NCBI RefSeq assembly: GCF_037975245.1
Contig: NC_092574.1
Span: forward strand, 24,057,713 to 24,121,712
Length of the DNA: 64,000 bases
From: Apostichopus japonicus
Lineage: Eukaryota; Echinodermata; Holothuroidea; Aspidochirotida; Stichopodidae
Direction: 5' to 3'
In this document: one piece after another, positions 24,501 through 34,846 of the stretch
Position numbering within the stretch: position 1 is the first letter of the stretch
Layout: the number at the start of each line of letters is the position of its first letter
Translations under genes and position numbers: made by a program
The notes under the pieces: generated by a model
Seen by the model: only the letters and a program-made list of their open reading frames with translations
Databases searched by the model: none
What the model was told of the DNA's origin: nothing

Positions 24501-26959
24501 TATAAGGGAAAGGGGGGGGGGTAGGGATATATGGTTACTTTTACTGTATTCATGGTTCTAGCAAGACACTGGTTTTTGGTTCTAGTATGTCATACTGTTA
24601 TTCTTATGGTGTCGACGTATATATCATGAAGCCGTTTATTATCAACTTTAACTACAATTTTTTGTCTTAAAGTTTCTACAACTTTGTAGCTATGAGTACT
24701 AACATGTTTATCAAGCTTCAACACGTTTTATATAGTAGTGTTTGATGATGTCACAGCGTGAAATAGTTGTTGACCGGTTGTACGATGTTCCTCCAAAAGG
24801 TTATATGGATATACAGAACATGTATTCTACCAGCGTAATATTCTTTTTTGTATATTTTAATGATACCATGTTCTATTGTTAAATGCAAGTGACTTTATTG
24901 TTGGCTTCCCATATGGCAGGTTTATAATGAGAGGTAAAATATTATCAGGAAATGCAAAGTAAACGGTTTGACTAGAAGGTGGTCATAAAGATGGTTTCAA
25001 ATCACCAACAGTTTGGAGCTTTCATTTAACAGATGTTTGGTTTTAAGATAGGCAAAGCACCCTTGCAAGTAAAAGAAAGAATATATTTAATGTATCAAGG
25101 TTGTGTTGTACAGTGTATATGTTTGCATATTAAGAATGTATTTTAAGAGGCAAAGTTGTAAATATGCAAAGGTTTTGCTATGGTGTTTTGATGTCGGTAA
25201 TGGAGGTTGATCTGCTTGAAAATTAATAAAAATAAAAGCGCTAAAGGAGTTCCAGTTATGGAGACCAACATTTTATTTGTCCTTATTCAGAGTAATATCA
25301 ATGTCAAAATTTTGTAATTGTTTACCTGAAGATCCCTTTGCAATACTTGTCGTAAATGAAATGCTTTTACCTGATTTATAGTCCACTCTTTAATGTTTTG
25401 GTTTTCTACCATCAACTATTTTTGCCATGGTAACAATAAACCAGAAGCAAGTTAGATACTTGTACACTAAAGACTCATGTCACAAACCAGAAAAAGACCA
25501 CTACCACAGATAAATACTAGATCATGCATGATCTTGTGACAAATTGGGGGCGCTATAAACAAATACTGAATTTCAAATATAATACTTGTAAGGGAAATAC
25601 CATGTGGGAGATAGCAACTGTACTTGGGTAATATTTCAAATTTCCTCATTTTACTGGCAGTTGCTTATATGGAAGACATGAAAGAATTCAAAGCTAATCA
25701 CTATGTGAAAGACATAGAGAACCCAATAGATTCATATAAAAAGTTGATTATGAAAAAAATACATTGTCACAAAATACAATAAGAAATTAAAATATTTGGG
25801 AATTTCTGAAAATCTACATATCAGACTACAAACTTTGACATATTATGAGAGCAATTCAAATCTGTACACTGACATATATACTGAAGTGTACATTCCACAG
25901 GCAGCTCACTAAACAGAACAGTTGTAGCCAAGTCAAAATTAGTATTGATGTATCAACCATACTAGAGATTATCTATTCTGGTGTTGTAACATGTAGACTG
26001 CATAGAATCTCCCAGTTTCAAAGGGTAAGGGGTGGAGTGTGGTCACTGCCACCCACTCTGTAATTTAAAACAGGGTATGAGTTGTTCAAACAATTCCATG
26101 CCAGGGACCTGAAGCAAGTTTGAAACTGGTGGTGGGGGGGGGGGGCAGAGTTCAGTGGTGTTAAATTATCTCAGTGATATAACCTTGCTTGGGTGGAAAT
26201 CACTAACAACTCCTGGGTGGAAGAAGTTGCTTTGAATGGGGGGGGGGGGTGAGGGGGGAGACATGGTCCTTGGGACCTTGTTGGTAGGAACAATAGCCAT
26301 CATCTTTATCCGGGCAGCAAAAGTCTGTTGTGGTATACTTTGCAAGGTTACTCTGCACCTTTTCTTTTTTAACTAATTCTGGCACAAATATTGGTTTTAC
26401 AGCTTGCGGACAAAATGAATTTGGGGGCTTTTGAAATATTGAAGTCAATGAATACCTTTATGCTAATACAAATTATGAATTATCTGTATGCATGTGATAA
26501 TTAAAATAGAGGGCGACATATGCATTTATATAAAGCAGCATCATACTCAAATCACATGTTCACAGTTGATACAAAGTAAACTATCTTCATATGGTAGAAT
26601 ATAGATCATGGCAATACTTCATGTCGTCAGTTACACTAATAAAGAATGCAGAGAACATAAACATATTCAATTCCTGAACAAAGACAATATCATCTCCAAA
26701 TATGTCAAAGATTTAGAAGACTTCCAACTTTTACAAATTTCTTTAACATAATCTAGACACAAATTTAGACCCTGTAGAAAAGGCCTGTTAAGAAATCTTT
26801 AGCAATTCATGTTACAGCCTTTAGAGGCACTAAAACTACTAACCTCCAGTTTGTTAATAGAGTATATATATCTATGCATTTGCATAGGAAATTGGTCCAT
26901 TTGATTTTTCCTATACCAAAACTTATCAAGTTTTACCCTGCATACAAACAACAGCAACC

Positions 26960-26965
26960 TTTATT
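26960..26965 (-). terminator. Candidate poly(A) signal for SRD5A3
   Basis: TTTATT on the + strand reads AATAAA on the minus strand, about 360 nt downstream of the SRD5A3 stop codon. It is the first canonical hexamer I noticed in that direction. Confidence 0.35.
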
Positions 26966-27326
26966 GTGTGATCAGTACTGGCCCCAAACATGCTAGAAAG
27001 GCAGCTTCAACCTGCAAGTTACTGCCATTCTCAAAGTATTTTCCCTTACTGAGATATTTGATTGTCTAATTTAATACTTTTAAATGTCTGGAAATAATTT
27101 TGGAGATTCAAAACCACCAGGACTCCAGGAGTGTACTTTTTAAACCATATTAGCATGCTAAAAGAGTTGACCAAAGAGGATGACCCTTATAAGCAATTAT
27201 TCATAGCTGTTTCAAAGCTGTACACAATGTACTGATGAATTCCCTGATTTTCAGATATGATGTTGTCTGGCTGTAAGCTGAAACAAATCAGCCAAGACCT
27301 TGGCACTTGTATTCTCCATGATTCAG

Positions 27327-30300
27327 TTAAAATACTCTAGGGATAACAGCAGTCCTCTGCCTTGGGTAGGATGGAAACGTCTCCAAATACCATCGGTGGA
27401 CAAACTTAGCAGCAACAGACTGATTGGATAAAGTGAAGGCAAACACTCCCCACCAGAATGTGTGATCAAAACCCAAGACAACCAGTATTGAAAAGTAAAT
27501 GATGATCTCAGCCAGATAATGGGGACAGGAGACCATCTCAAACCAATCACCGTGAGGTATCTTGTGGCTCTTATCTATAAAATAGAAAAGAGAGAGAGAG
27601 AATTCAAACTGTACCACAGCAACACATGACATCTTTCAACTACCATACCACAATTTAGCTTTTATATATTCTGTGTGAAAATCGCTCAAAGAGATTTTGC
27701 TGCTGCTGCCCCTTCTCTGTGGAACAACATTCCAGAACATGTAAAACACAGTCCATCTCTTGCTTCTTTTAAACACTCTCTCTCAAGACTCATCTGATGA
27801 AAACTATTAAATTAAATGTTTAATGTTGCCCATTTTTTGTTTGCATTTTTGTCTTGTACTATGTTTACTGTTTTTTGTTTTGCTGTCGCACTGTTTGTGT
27901 CACCGCGCACACCATGAGCGTCCTTTTTTGAAAATGTCCATTTTTTAAAATTATTATTATTATTAAATGACTTACCATGCTTTCCTTTCCGGAGATCTGC
28001 AAGTATCTTGTGAGCTCGATAGTGATGCAGCGAAGCCCAAACAAACATTGAAATACCAATGATGTGATTCAGTCTCACATCACCAAGTTGCAAAATGGTT
28101 CCTGGAAACAGAGTAACACAATTAAATCTTTACAGTAATTTACGAGCAAAAGATTTCAAAGGTGGGTGGGGCGAGTAGGGTGAGTGGGGAGGGGCAAATT
28201 GTAAAACCCCCACTGATTTTGGTAGGGGCACAAATCCACAATAGTGGTCTACTCCTTCCCCCGACTGAATATAATGATCGTCTGACTGAATGTTTTCCCC
28301 CTACTGAAAATGGGGGAATAAATGTATGCAGCAATCATTATTAATTATTATGGGTCAGTTTTCCAATAGACATTTTCCAGTGATCCAAGGAAGAGCACTT
28401 TGTGGTCAAAAAGTAATCTTGAGAATTGTGAAACCTAGTCTAATTCCCACATCAGATATTCTTGCTTGTGGGATGTTGCTTCTTTGCAAACGTACAGTAA
28501 AAAACAAACAATTACCTGTAAAAGACTTGTACATAATAACCATACACACAGGACACAATACTTGATCTCTCATTGGATCTGTGATGAAAGTAAGTATAGT
28601 GGAACATACTGCACACTGTTTAAGTAAGTAACTACACTATTTAACCACTCAGACTCCCTAAATTACTGTACATCTTGGCAAGCTTTCACATGTAGTAGCA
28701 AAAAAGGGTTTGGCAGATGAGAAAGAAAATGGACAGCAAATCTCAGTATGTAGTTATACATGCATCTGAGATAGAAATTGTATTAAAGAGGGTCACTTCA
28801 GACTGATAACCTACCTCTGTTGAGATCTGGTGCCTTTGAGAGAAGGGAGGGGCCCATGGCAAAGTAAAAGAAACAACCTAAGAGGTAATGAAACAGATGC
28901 ATCTTGGAGTTTGAGTAGGAGCTCACAAATAGTGTTTCATACGTTCTCCTAGTCGCCTGGACAACCACCATCATCTGCCCTAACAAGATGTTGAGATGTG
29001 GACCTACAAAGATGACAAAGAGCAAAGCAGAAACGGCAAATGAAATCCACAACTCTTGATTTCATTTTTCTGTCATTATTCCATGAACACCTGTGTGGCA
29101 TAAAATGGTTTGGCCATTGAAGAATTATCCATCTATCTTTTTAAATTTCTGCCATAAGACGTCATTATACTTATAGAGCCATGTTTCAGTTTAGTTTCGA
29201 AGGTTTTTTCAGGCGCGTAGCAAGGAATTTGCAAAGGGCAGGCAAATTATCAGAGCCATAGATTTGGCATTGGACACTATCTAAGGGTAGCGCGACCATG
29301 GGTTGGCGCGAAGCGTACAACATTTTGGCCGAAAATGCCTCCCAGATCACTGGAAATGGCACTTCCCAGAATTTGCAAGTTGCTTCTAAGCATTTTCTAT
29401 TTGAAATTACTAGCGATATCATAAAAATGTACCAAAAAAATATGCTCAAGGGGGGCGGTCGCCCCTTGGCTACGCGCCTGGGTTTTAAATCATTGTGATG
29501 TAGTGCAATAGTCATGTCTATTCATTAATGATTTCATCTATCAATGCGAAACATCATGGAACATAGCACCTTTCTTCAAGTTATGTGCAGTGCAAGTATT
29601 TATTGGTATATGCAAACATGACCGGATGCCACCGAAGACTTACTGGACTCTTCCGGATAGTACGTCAAAAGTTTAAGAAAGTCGATTATCTTCTGAGGAA
29701 ATGATCCGTTGAAAAACCAAGCATTGATGAGACAGGCCAAGAGAAATGAATTCCAGAAAAATGACAGCAAGTAAAAGTGCAAAAAGTAGCTGAAAAGCAG
29801 AAAGAAATCGGTGTTACATCCTCGCCCAGTAATGGGGCATGCTAAAGAAGAAATTGGATATGATAAATCACCAACAGATAGGCCTATGAAGGGTCAACAA
29901 GTTAAGTTAAACCCGAGGTAAGGATTTCAAGAGGCACCTGTAAGTACCATACTGTATGTTGTAACTGAGGTTTGGCTTATAAAAAAAAAATTGATCGATT
30001 TTACTATTACATCAAGGTAATGGCATAGCCATTAAAGATCTGCTTTATTGGCACGGTCGTAAATCCACCTCAGGCTCTAAGATTAGCCTGTATAACTTCT
30101 TAACACATGTTAGGCTCTTTGTGTAAACACTGTGTGGAAATTTGTACATGCATGTCTACAGTGTAGTTAATCATACTGCAATTCACATGAAGACCCTCAT
30201 ACAAGAAAAAAATATTTAGCAGGCAATTGCAGACTTATTGGTAAAAAGCAGTTTTACGCCCAAGGCAGGTCAACTACGTAATCTCAAGAAACTCTTCCAT

Positions 30301-30807
30301 GATAGCGAGCTATGGTTGGGGTCTAAACAAGTTTAAGTACATGCGTGTAGCCTATGTAATATATGGGGAAGCTTACATTCATTTATAAACAGGGAGGTAG
30401 GCCTAAGACTAAGAGCATTTAGCAGGCCCAAACACAGGAATTTATGATTAACAATAACATAGCCTTACTTCTAGAGTATAGGCTACAGTTGGTTAAGTCC
30501 CTACTCCTAATGGAGGATGCAAACTATTCTGTCTTTATCAACAGCTTGCTCAACCTGCATGGGAATGGGGGGGGGGGGGGGGAAACATGTTCAAACTCAA
30601 AGCACAAACATACCTCTTTGGAACATCTAAAACCCTTTCAAACAAACTTTTAAGTTTGAGGGCCTTCTCGTTTCTTACTTTTCCATACACAAGAAACCTC
30701 TTCAGTAAATCTGGTAATTTATCAAAGTTGAAGTAGATAAAATGCAGCAAAAGGAAAGCTGCTACTAACAACCACCAAACAAGAAGAAGGGGCGGTAAAC
30801 CTGTCAT
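27327..30807 (-). CDS. SRD5A3: Polyprenol reductase (steroid 5-alpha-reductase 3 family), five exons
   Basis: Reduces polyprenol in the ER membrane on the route to dolichol, needed for N-glycosylation. Exons in minus-strand order: 30807-30614, 29789-29623, 29003-28815, 28101-27976, 27574-27327; they join in phase to 924 nt, 307 aa plus stop (human 318). Seen: hydrophobic N-terminal helix, DVPK at the end of exon 1, then the family's HFY and WN-FLL block in exon 2, R-x-E/YETLFVS in exon 3, HIIG-x(5)-W-SLH in exon 4, and the signature IPHGDWFE with PHYLAE in exon 5, all typical of the SRD5A3 branch. Start ATG at 30807 has A at -3. Weakest join is the exon 2 donor (G|GTCATG at 29622), chosen because it keeps phase and sequence continuity. 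Introns carry a foldback element (intron 1), a hAT MITE (intron 2) and a LINE tail (intron 4). Confidence 0.95.
27687..27967 (+). mobile_element. 3' tail of a decayed non-LTR retrotransposon (L2/CR1-like)
   Basis: In SRD5A3 intron 4, on the strand opposite to the gene. Frame 27687-27797 encodes 36 residues then a stop and contains APSLWNNIPEHV and SPSLASFK, the conserved end of many LINE reverse-transcriptase ORFs (pattern A-P-x-LWN-x-LP then S-L-x-FK). After it come about 150 bases of 3' UTR with ACCGCGCAC and GAGCG words and a terminal ATT microsatellite, typical of L2/CR1-type ends. The 5' part is missing. Confidence 0.8.
29210..29480. mobile_element. Non-autonomous hAT-like MITE in SRD5A3 intron 2
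   Basis: Ends are inverted: CAGGCGCGTAGCAAGG at 29210 and, on the other strand from 29480, CAGGCGCGTAGCCAAGG. Flanks GGTTTTTT and GGTTTTAA match at 6 of 8 bases, as a decayed 8-bp target-site duplication would. The length is 271 bp and there is no transposase. Confidence 0.75.
30028..30328 (-). mobile_element. Foldback-type element, copy A (SRD5A3 intron 1)
   Basis: Its reverse complement aligns over almost its whole length with 34153-34506. Shared words include GAGGGTCTT, TTAACTACACTGTAGACAT, TTTCCACACAGTGTT and TTTACGACCGTG. An outer segment of one arm, about 60 bp in copy B, is deleted here. There is no coding capacity. Confidence 0.8.
30567..30582 (+). repeat. Poly-G run, 16 bases
   Basis: In SRD5A3 intron 1, about 30 bases from the exon 1 donor. 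It is one of many G or C homopolymers in the window. Confidence 0.9.
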
Positions 30808-31607
30808 TATAACAGTGATTTCGAGCGGAGGTAAGGTAAAACTTGTTAAGTCCTTAGGCTTAAGTTACGCTAAGTTATTCTTATGTTGAATTAGCCTGTG
30901 TACAATATGCTCAAAGTTAGACATTGGTCTAGGTAAGTTCAAAGCTAAACTGAAATCAACAAGACAAAACTAGACGTTCACATTAACACCGTGTTAGTCT
31001 CCAGGTCAGAAATGAAAAGAGAATGACCTCTGTACAGAACGTCAGGCGCTTTACTTAGCTTTGGTAACTGACGTGACAAGTACTAGTTCCACGAAATGAG
31101 TGTTCTAGTTAGTGATAGTTGACAATGCCAAATAAACACATGCGTCCACACAACGTCACGTTGATCAAGAGGGTTTACCATCCCTAAACAGAACAACCAA
31201 CCATGCACAGATACTTCTTAGATCGCTAAGCCAACAGTACAGTAGGAGCAACATCACTACCTCTTAACACACAAATGAGTAATCCTTCACATGTTTAGAA
31301 ATCGCTTTTCTGTAAGCATACCGGTATATCATGAAACTTTTCATATATTTTGTTTTTTACTGTAGGCAAAATGGTCTTAGGCTGGTTGTTCCATAATTCT
31401 TCAGCCTTGCAGTGTGATCTAGTTTATATCAGCAGAAAGTGATTTTTCTTGGACTCAATTTACATCAATTCAGAGGAATATTTGTGCAAAACCTTTTTAT
31501 CAATGGAAAGGGTAACAATTATTGATTTCATATCTGATAAGTTTCACTAATTTTGGGTTAACTATGTATGCAAATTAGTACCCGAAATAACTTATTTTGG
31601 AATAAAT

Positions 31608-31627
31608 ACTACCAATATATTGGTAGT
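31608..31627. repeat. Perfect 20-bp palindrome
   Basis: ACTACCAATATATTGGTAGT equals its own reverse complement. The surrounding bases do not extend it. Confidence 0.9.
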
Positions 31628-31949
31628 TATTAACTTTTGTTTTTGTTGTATTTTATATTAAAAAAGTATTATCTAAAATATTTCCTATCTTTTGAGGCTA
31701 AAATTGTGGAAAATGACCGAGATGTAAGGACTGGCAAAAGAACTGGGTGCACGTTCCCTCCTCCAGGCTATTCAATACATAAACAATACACGTAGATACA
31801 ATACAAGTATATACACGTGCACCGTTCCCATTTTGCCAATATTTCTGCCAACGAATGAGTGGCGCTATGCCGATATTTACTGCTATACTTTTATAAGGAA
31901 GCCTGTAAAGAACATAATATTTATTAAAGGTTTGAAAATGGGTGTAGGG

Positions 31950-32428
31950 CATAGTGTTCCCTAACTGGGGTGCATGAACCCACCAGGGTGCGTGAGTCCA
32001 TCCCAGGGGGTTGAACTAAAATCTGATATATCATATAATTTAGTAATGTACAAAAGTTGGTCGTCATGAATCAAAGCTGCGGGCACGCCTTGACGTCGGC
32101 CCCGACATGAGGAAGGCACTCTCCAAGACAGTTCTGAGGATCAATTAAACGCCTCGTGGAGGAAAAACAGGAGCATCCGTCTCATCGTGTGTGATGGATG
32201 ATCGATGCGTGATCTGATCTTGAAGTTTCCAAATAAATATTTGTTCATCTTTTGTTTTATTACAATATTACACTATGAACTTGATCATTTACGAAGCACT
32301 GTTATGCGTATTAAAGTATAATAATGACTCAGATCGTGTCCCGAAAAGTTGGGGGTTCGTGAACAACTCTGACATCCACAGGGATGTGGGGGGGGGGGGC
32401 TCATAGGGGATAAAGTTAGGAAACCCTG
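31950..32428. mobile_element. Non-autonomous hAT MITE with intact 8-bp duplication
   Basis: The 479-bp element is flanked on both sides by GTGTAGGG (31942-31949 and 32429-32436). Ends are CATAGTGTTCCCTAAC and, reversed from the other end, CAGGGTTTCCTAAC. The CAG-type TIR with an 8-bp duplication is diagnostic of hAT. It contains GGGTGCGTGAG and GGGGTTCGTGAAC sub-terminal words and no open reading frame of note. Confidence 0.85.
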
Positions 32429-33257
32429 GTGTAGGGTGACCGAGATATAATTTTTTGAAACAATGAAGAGTTTTTCAACTGTTTTCTTGGCAGTATTCCG
32501 ATGATAATTAAATATCCAATTGTCTATAGCCCTGATCTTTTCCGGGTAGTTTTTTTTTGGGGGGGGGGGGGACTTGTTCTAGAACATTTATGAAGGCGCT
32601 GGTCTGTTTCTAAGTGGAGCCTAGATTTGTTTGAAAAAAAGTCAACAATTTTTACACTTTTTGAATCAAAACAAAGTTTAAACCAAAATTTTGAAAATAA
32701 AATCAATAGCACCCCAAAAACGAATAGTTTTTAATAGATCTGTCTTTCAGCTCTATTCTAACACTCATACCGAGTCTATAGATAGAAGGGTTGGGAAGTT
32801 ACAAATCTTTGAAAGTGTTAGGTTTTGTTGGGCACAATTAATCCGCCCAGAAAAGGGTGGAGGGATAATATGATAAGAAGGCTAGAAGCATTCATTTGTG
32901 CTTAATATCCAGATGTTACAAATGAAAACTGGTTATAATAGACATGGGCATGGCACAAAAATCTGTATTGGGAAACAAGAAATTGAGCATGCTTCAATAC
33001 TGAAGGTTCCCAACTGAAGCTGTCCAATATAATGTTGGCCACTCCCCTTTTAGGAGCGAACTTCCTTTTAAGTCATTGAATCATCAGTGAGTACATCATG
33101 GACAACATCAAAATTTAAAAAATATAATTTTATTGAAAATCATTAATATGACATAAATCTGTTTTGTTTTTAAGAGAGCTTAACAGTAAGCTGGCTAGCA
33201 ATTAATGTGTCTCCAAATCTGATACAAGTTCTTTTATTTTATAGCTTATTACCTTAA

Positions 33258-33620
33258 AGGCATTGAAGACTCGCCCCAAACCGCGTGCGGCCATCTGAAA
33301 AAGTTAACTTTCTGTTGCATGCAAGTGACGTTTTGTTTGTGTCGCTACAAAATGCAGACAGTAATGAAACGTGATACCTTAATTGTTATCTTTAGCTGGA
33401 CTTGAGATGTCCATCGCTGTATCGATTGTATACTGTGCTGTGGGTATTGACCGCAGCTGTATGTACTGACTGTACACTAGTGTCTAATTACCGACTGTAG
33501 CAAGCTCTGTGTGTATTTCTGGGATTGATGGTGGTGTCTAACACTTCTGTTACACCTCATTCGAAACTAGGTCAATTTACCGGCATTAGACGTCTCTTTT
33601 TGCACAAGTCTTCACACCCT
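33258..33620. mobile_element. TTAA-flanked MITE
   Basis: TTAA lies on each side (33254-33257 and 33621-33624). Imperfect terminal inverted repeats read AGGCATTGAAGACTCG and AGGGTGTGAAGACTTG. The length is 363 bp and it is non-coding. TTAA duplication is typical of piggyBac-type transposition, but the TIR does not start with the usual CCC, so superfamily assignment is tentative. Confidence 0.7.
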
Positions 33621-34152
33621 TTAATATAAGAAATTTAACCATGGTTTACAAATTTAGACCATTGTTGACTTCCAATGATCAGCAAGGTTCGATCAAGCAC
33701 TAATGTGGCCCAACATAACAAATATGAAATTCACCCAAGATATAGACCTATTTCTGACATTGGTTTCATAGACTGATTAATAATTAACCTGAATTTGGCC
33801 TAGCTTTCAACTGACACCAGTAGCATTACCACTTGTATGTACACACAGGCAGATTAGATCACTGTACAACAAGTACAAAGTTCACCCAAGCTTTAGTTTG
33901 GAATTATTTTAAGTTGCGTCCTAAGTAGCTGTCGGGGGTAACTATAACACAACTCACGACTCCATGAGGAGAACACGTGTCTGCTTTACTTGGTGTCTAC
34001 TTGTATTCTAAAGTATAACTCAACGTGCCGATGGGAATGCAATGAGGTGATGTATGATTGTTCAAATTTCAACATGAATATTCATAAATGTAGTTGAAAT
34101 ATTTAAATCACCGCAATTTGTATACAAGCCTTTTAGAAATTAAAGGTTTGCT

Positions 34153-34506
34153 GTATAGACCCAGTTATAGCACGCTATCATGGAAAAGTTTCTTTTGATT
34201 ACATAATATTTGCCTTGGTCGTATAATGACCTCCTTTTACCAATTAGTCTGCAACGCCTGCCACATATTTTATCTTGTATGAGGGTCTTTGTGTGAACGC
34301 TGTGTAATTAACTACACTGTAGACATAAACATATTTCCACACAGTGTTCACACAAAGAGCCTAATGGTGCTAAGAAGCTATGCAGGCTGATTGTAAAGCC
34401 TGGATTTACGACCGTGGCAGGCTGATTACGTAATCACAAAACTTTCCTAGCTATCATGGCGTGCTATAATTGGAGCCAATAAAACTGATCTTTAAGCAGT
34501 TATGGC
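34153..34506 (+). mobile_element. Foldback-type element, copy B
   Basis: Outer arms are inverted: CCAGTTATAGCACGC near 34170 and, reversed, CCAATTATAGCACGCC near 34475. An inner hairpin pairs CTTTGTGTGAACGCTGTG (about 34288) with CACAGTGTTCACACAAAG (about 34342). It is inverted relative to copy A at 30028-30328. Confidence 0.8.
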
Positions 34507-34846
34507 CTCATCACTTTAAAAGTTGTCTATTATGTTGAGTTCTTGTACTCTCTATGGGCCAGATACCGAGCAAGCAATTCAACCACCATCTATGCCATGT
34601 TTGAGTTACTCTGTTGACAAGCAAGGGAATCACACAAATGCACACTCAAAGATTATTGCACTTTTAGTTTTTATCTCAAAATTTCAACTTACTATCTCGA
34701 AATGTCCAGTTTTATCGCTAAATTTTGCCAAACAATCTCATTTGTTTTTACATAGAAACATACTCCTGCCCCTCCTCCGCCTACCCCCCCCCCCCATCCT
34801 TGCTACTATAAGCCTCTGCTCCATATGAAACCAGCAAACAGGGTTC

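Larger units (their letters stand above)
15991..27326. other. Long intergenic stretch, no gene recognised
   Basis: No exon can be supported. The block at about 16000-16740 is unlike its surroundings: fewer simple repeats and many TAAT-type words, as in CAATTAACAGCTCAATTAA. An imperfect duplication sits at 21237-21500. Poly-G/poly-C runs occur at about 19560, 19700, 24512, 26137 and 26240. The last few hundred bases are probably the SRD5A3 3' UTR. Confidence 0.6.
30808..34846. other. Intergenic, transposon-rich (SRD5A3 5' flank to MFSD6-like 3' flank)
   Basis: No gene is seen. It contains a 20-bp perfect palindrome (31608-31627), a hAT MITE (31950-32428), a TTAA-flanked MITE (33258-33620) and foldback copy B (34153-34506). 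The part next to 30807 must hold the SRD5A3 promoter, but I see no clear TATA or initiator. Confidence 0.7.

Noticed and set aside
28160-28330. Possible further MITE with GGGG-rich ends
   Set aside because: Inverted ends are not clear and no target-site duplication was found.
28798-29052. Long frame taken as a whole SRD5A3 exon
   Set aside because: Real exon edges are inside it (29003 acceptor side, 28815 donor side); the residues beyond are intron read-through.
29298-29498. 66-codon frame as a small gene
   Set aside because: It lies within the hAT-like MITE in SRD5A3 intron 2 and ends in its terminal inverted repeat.
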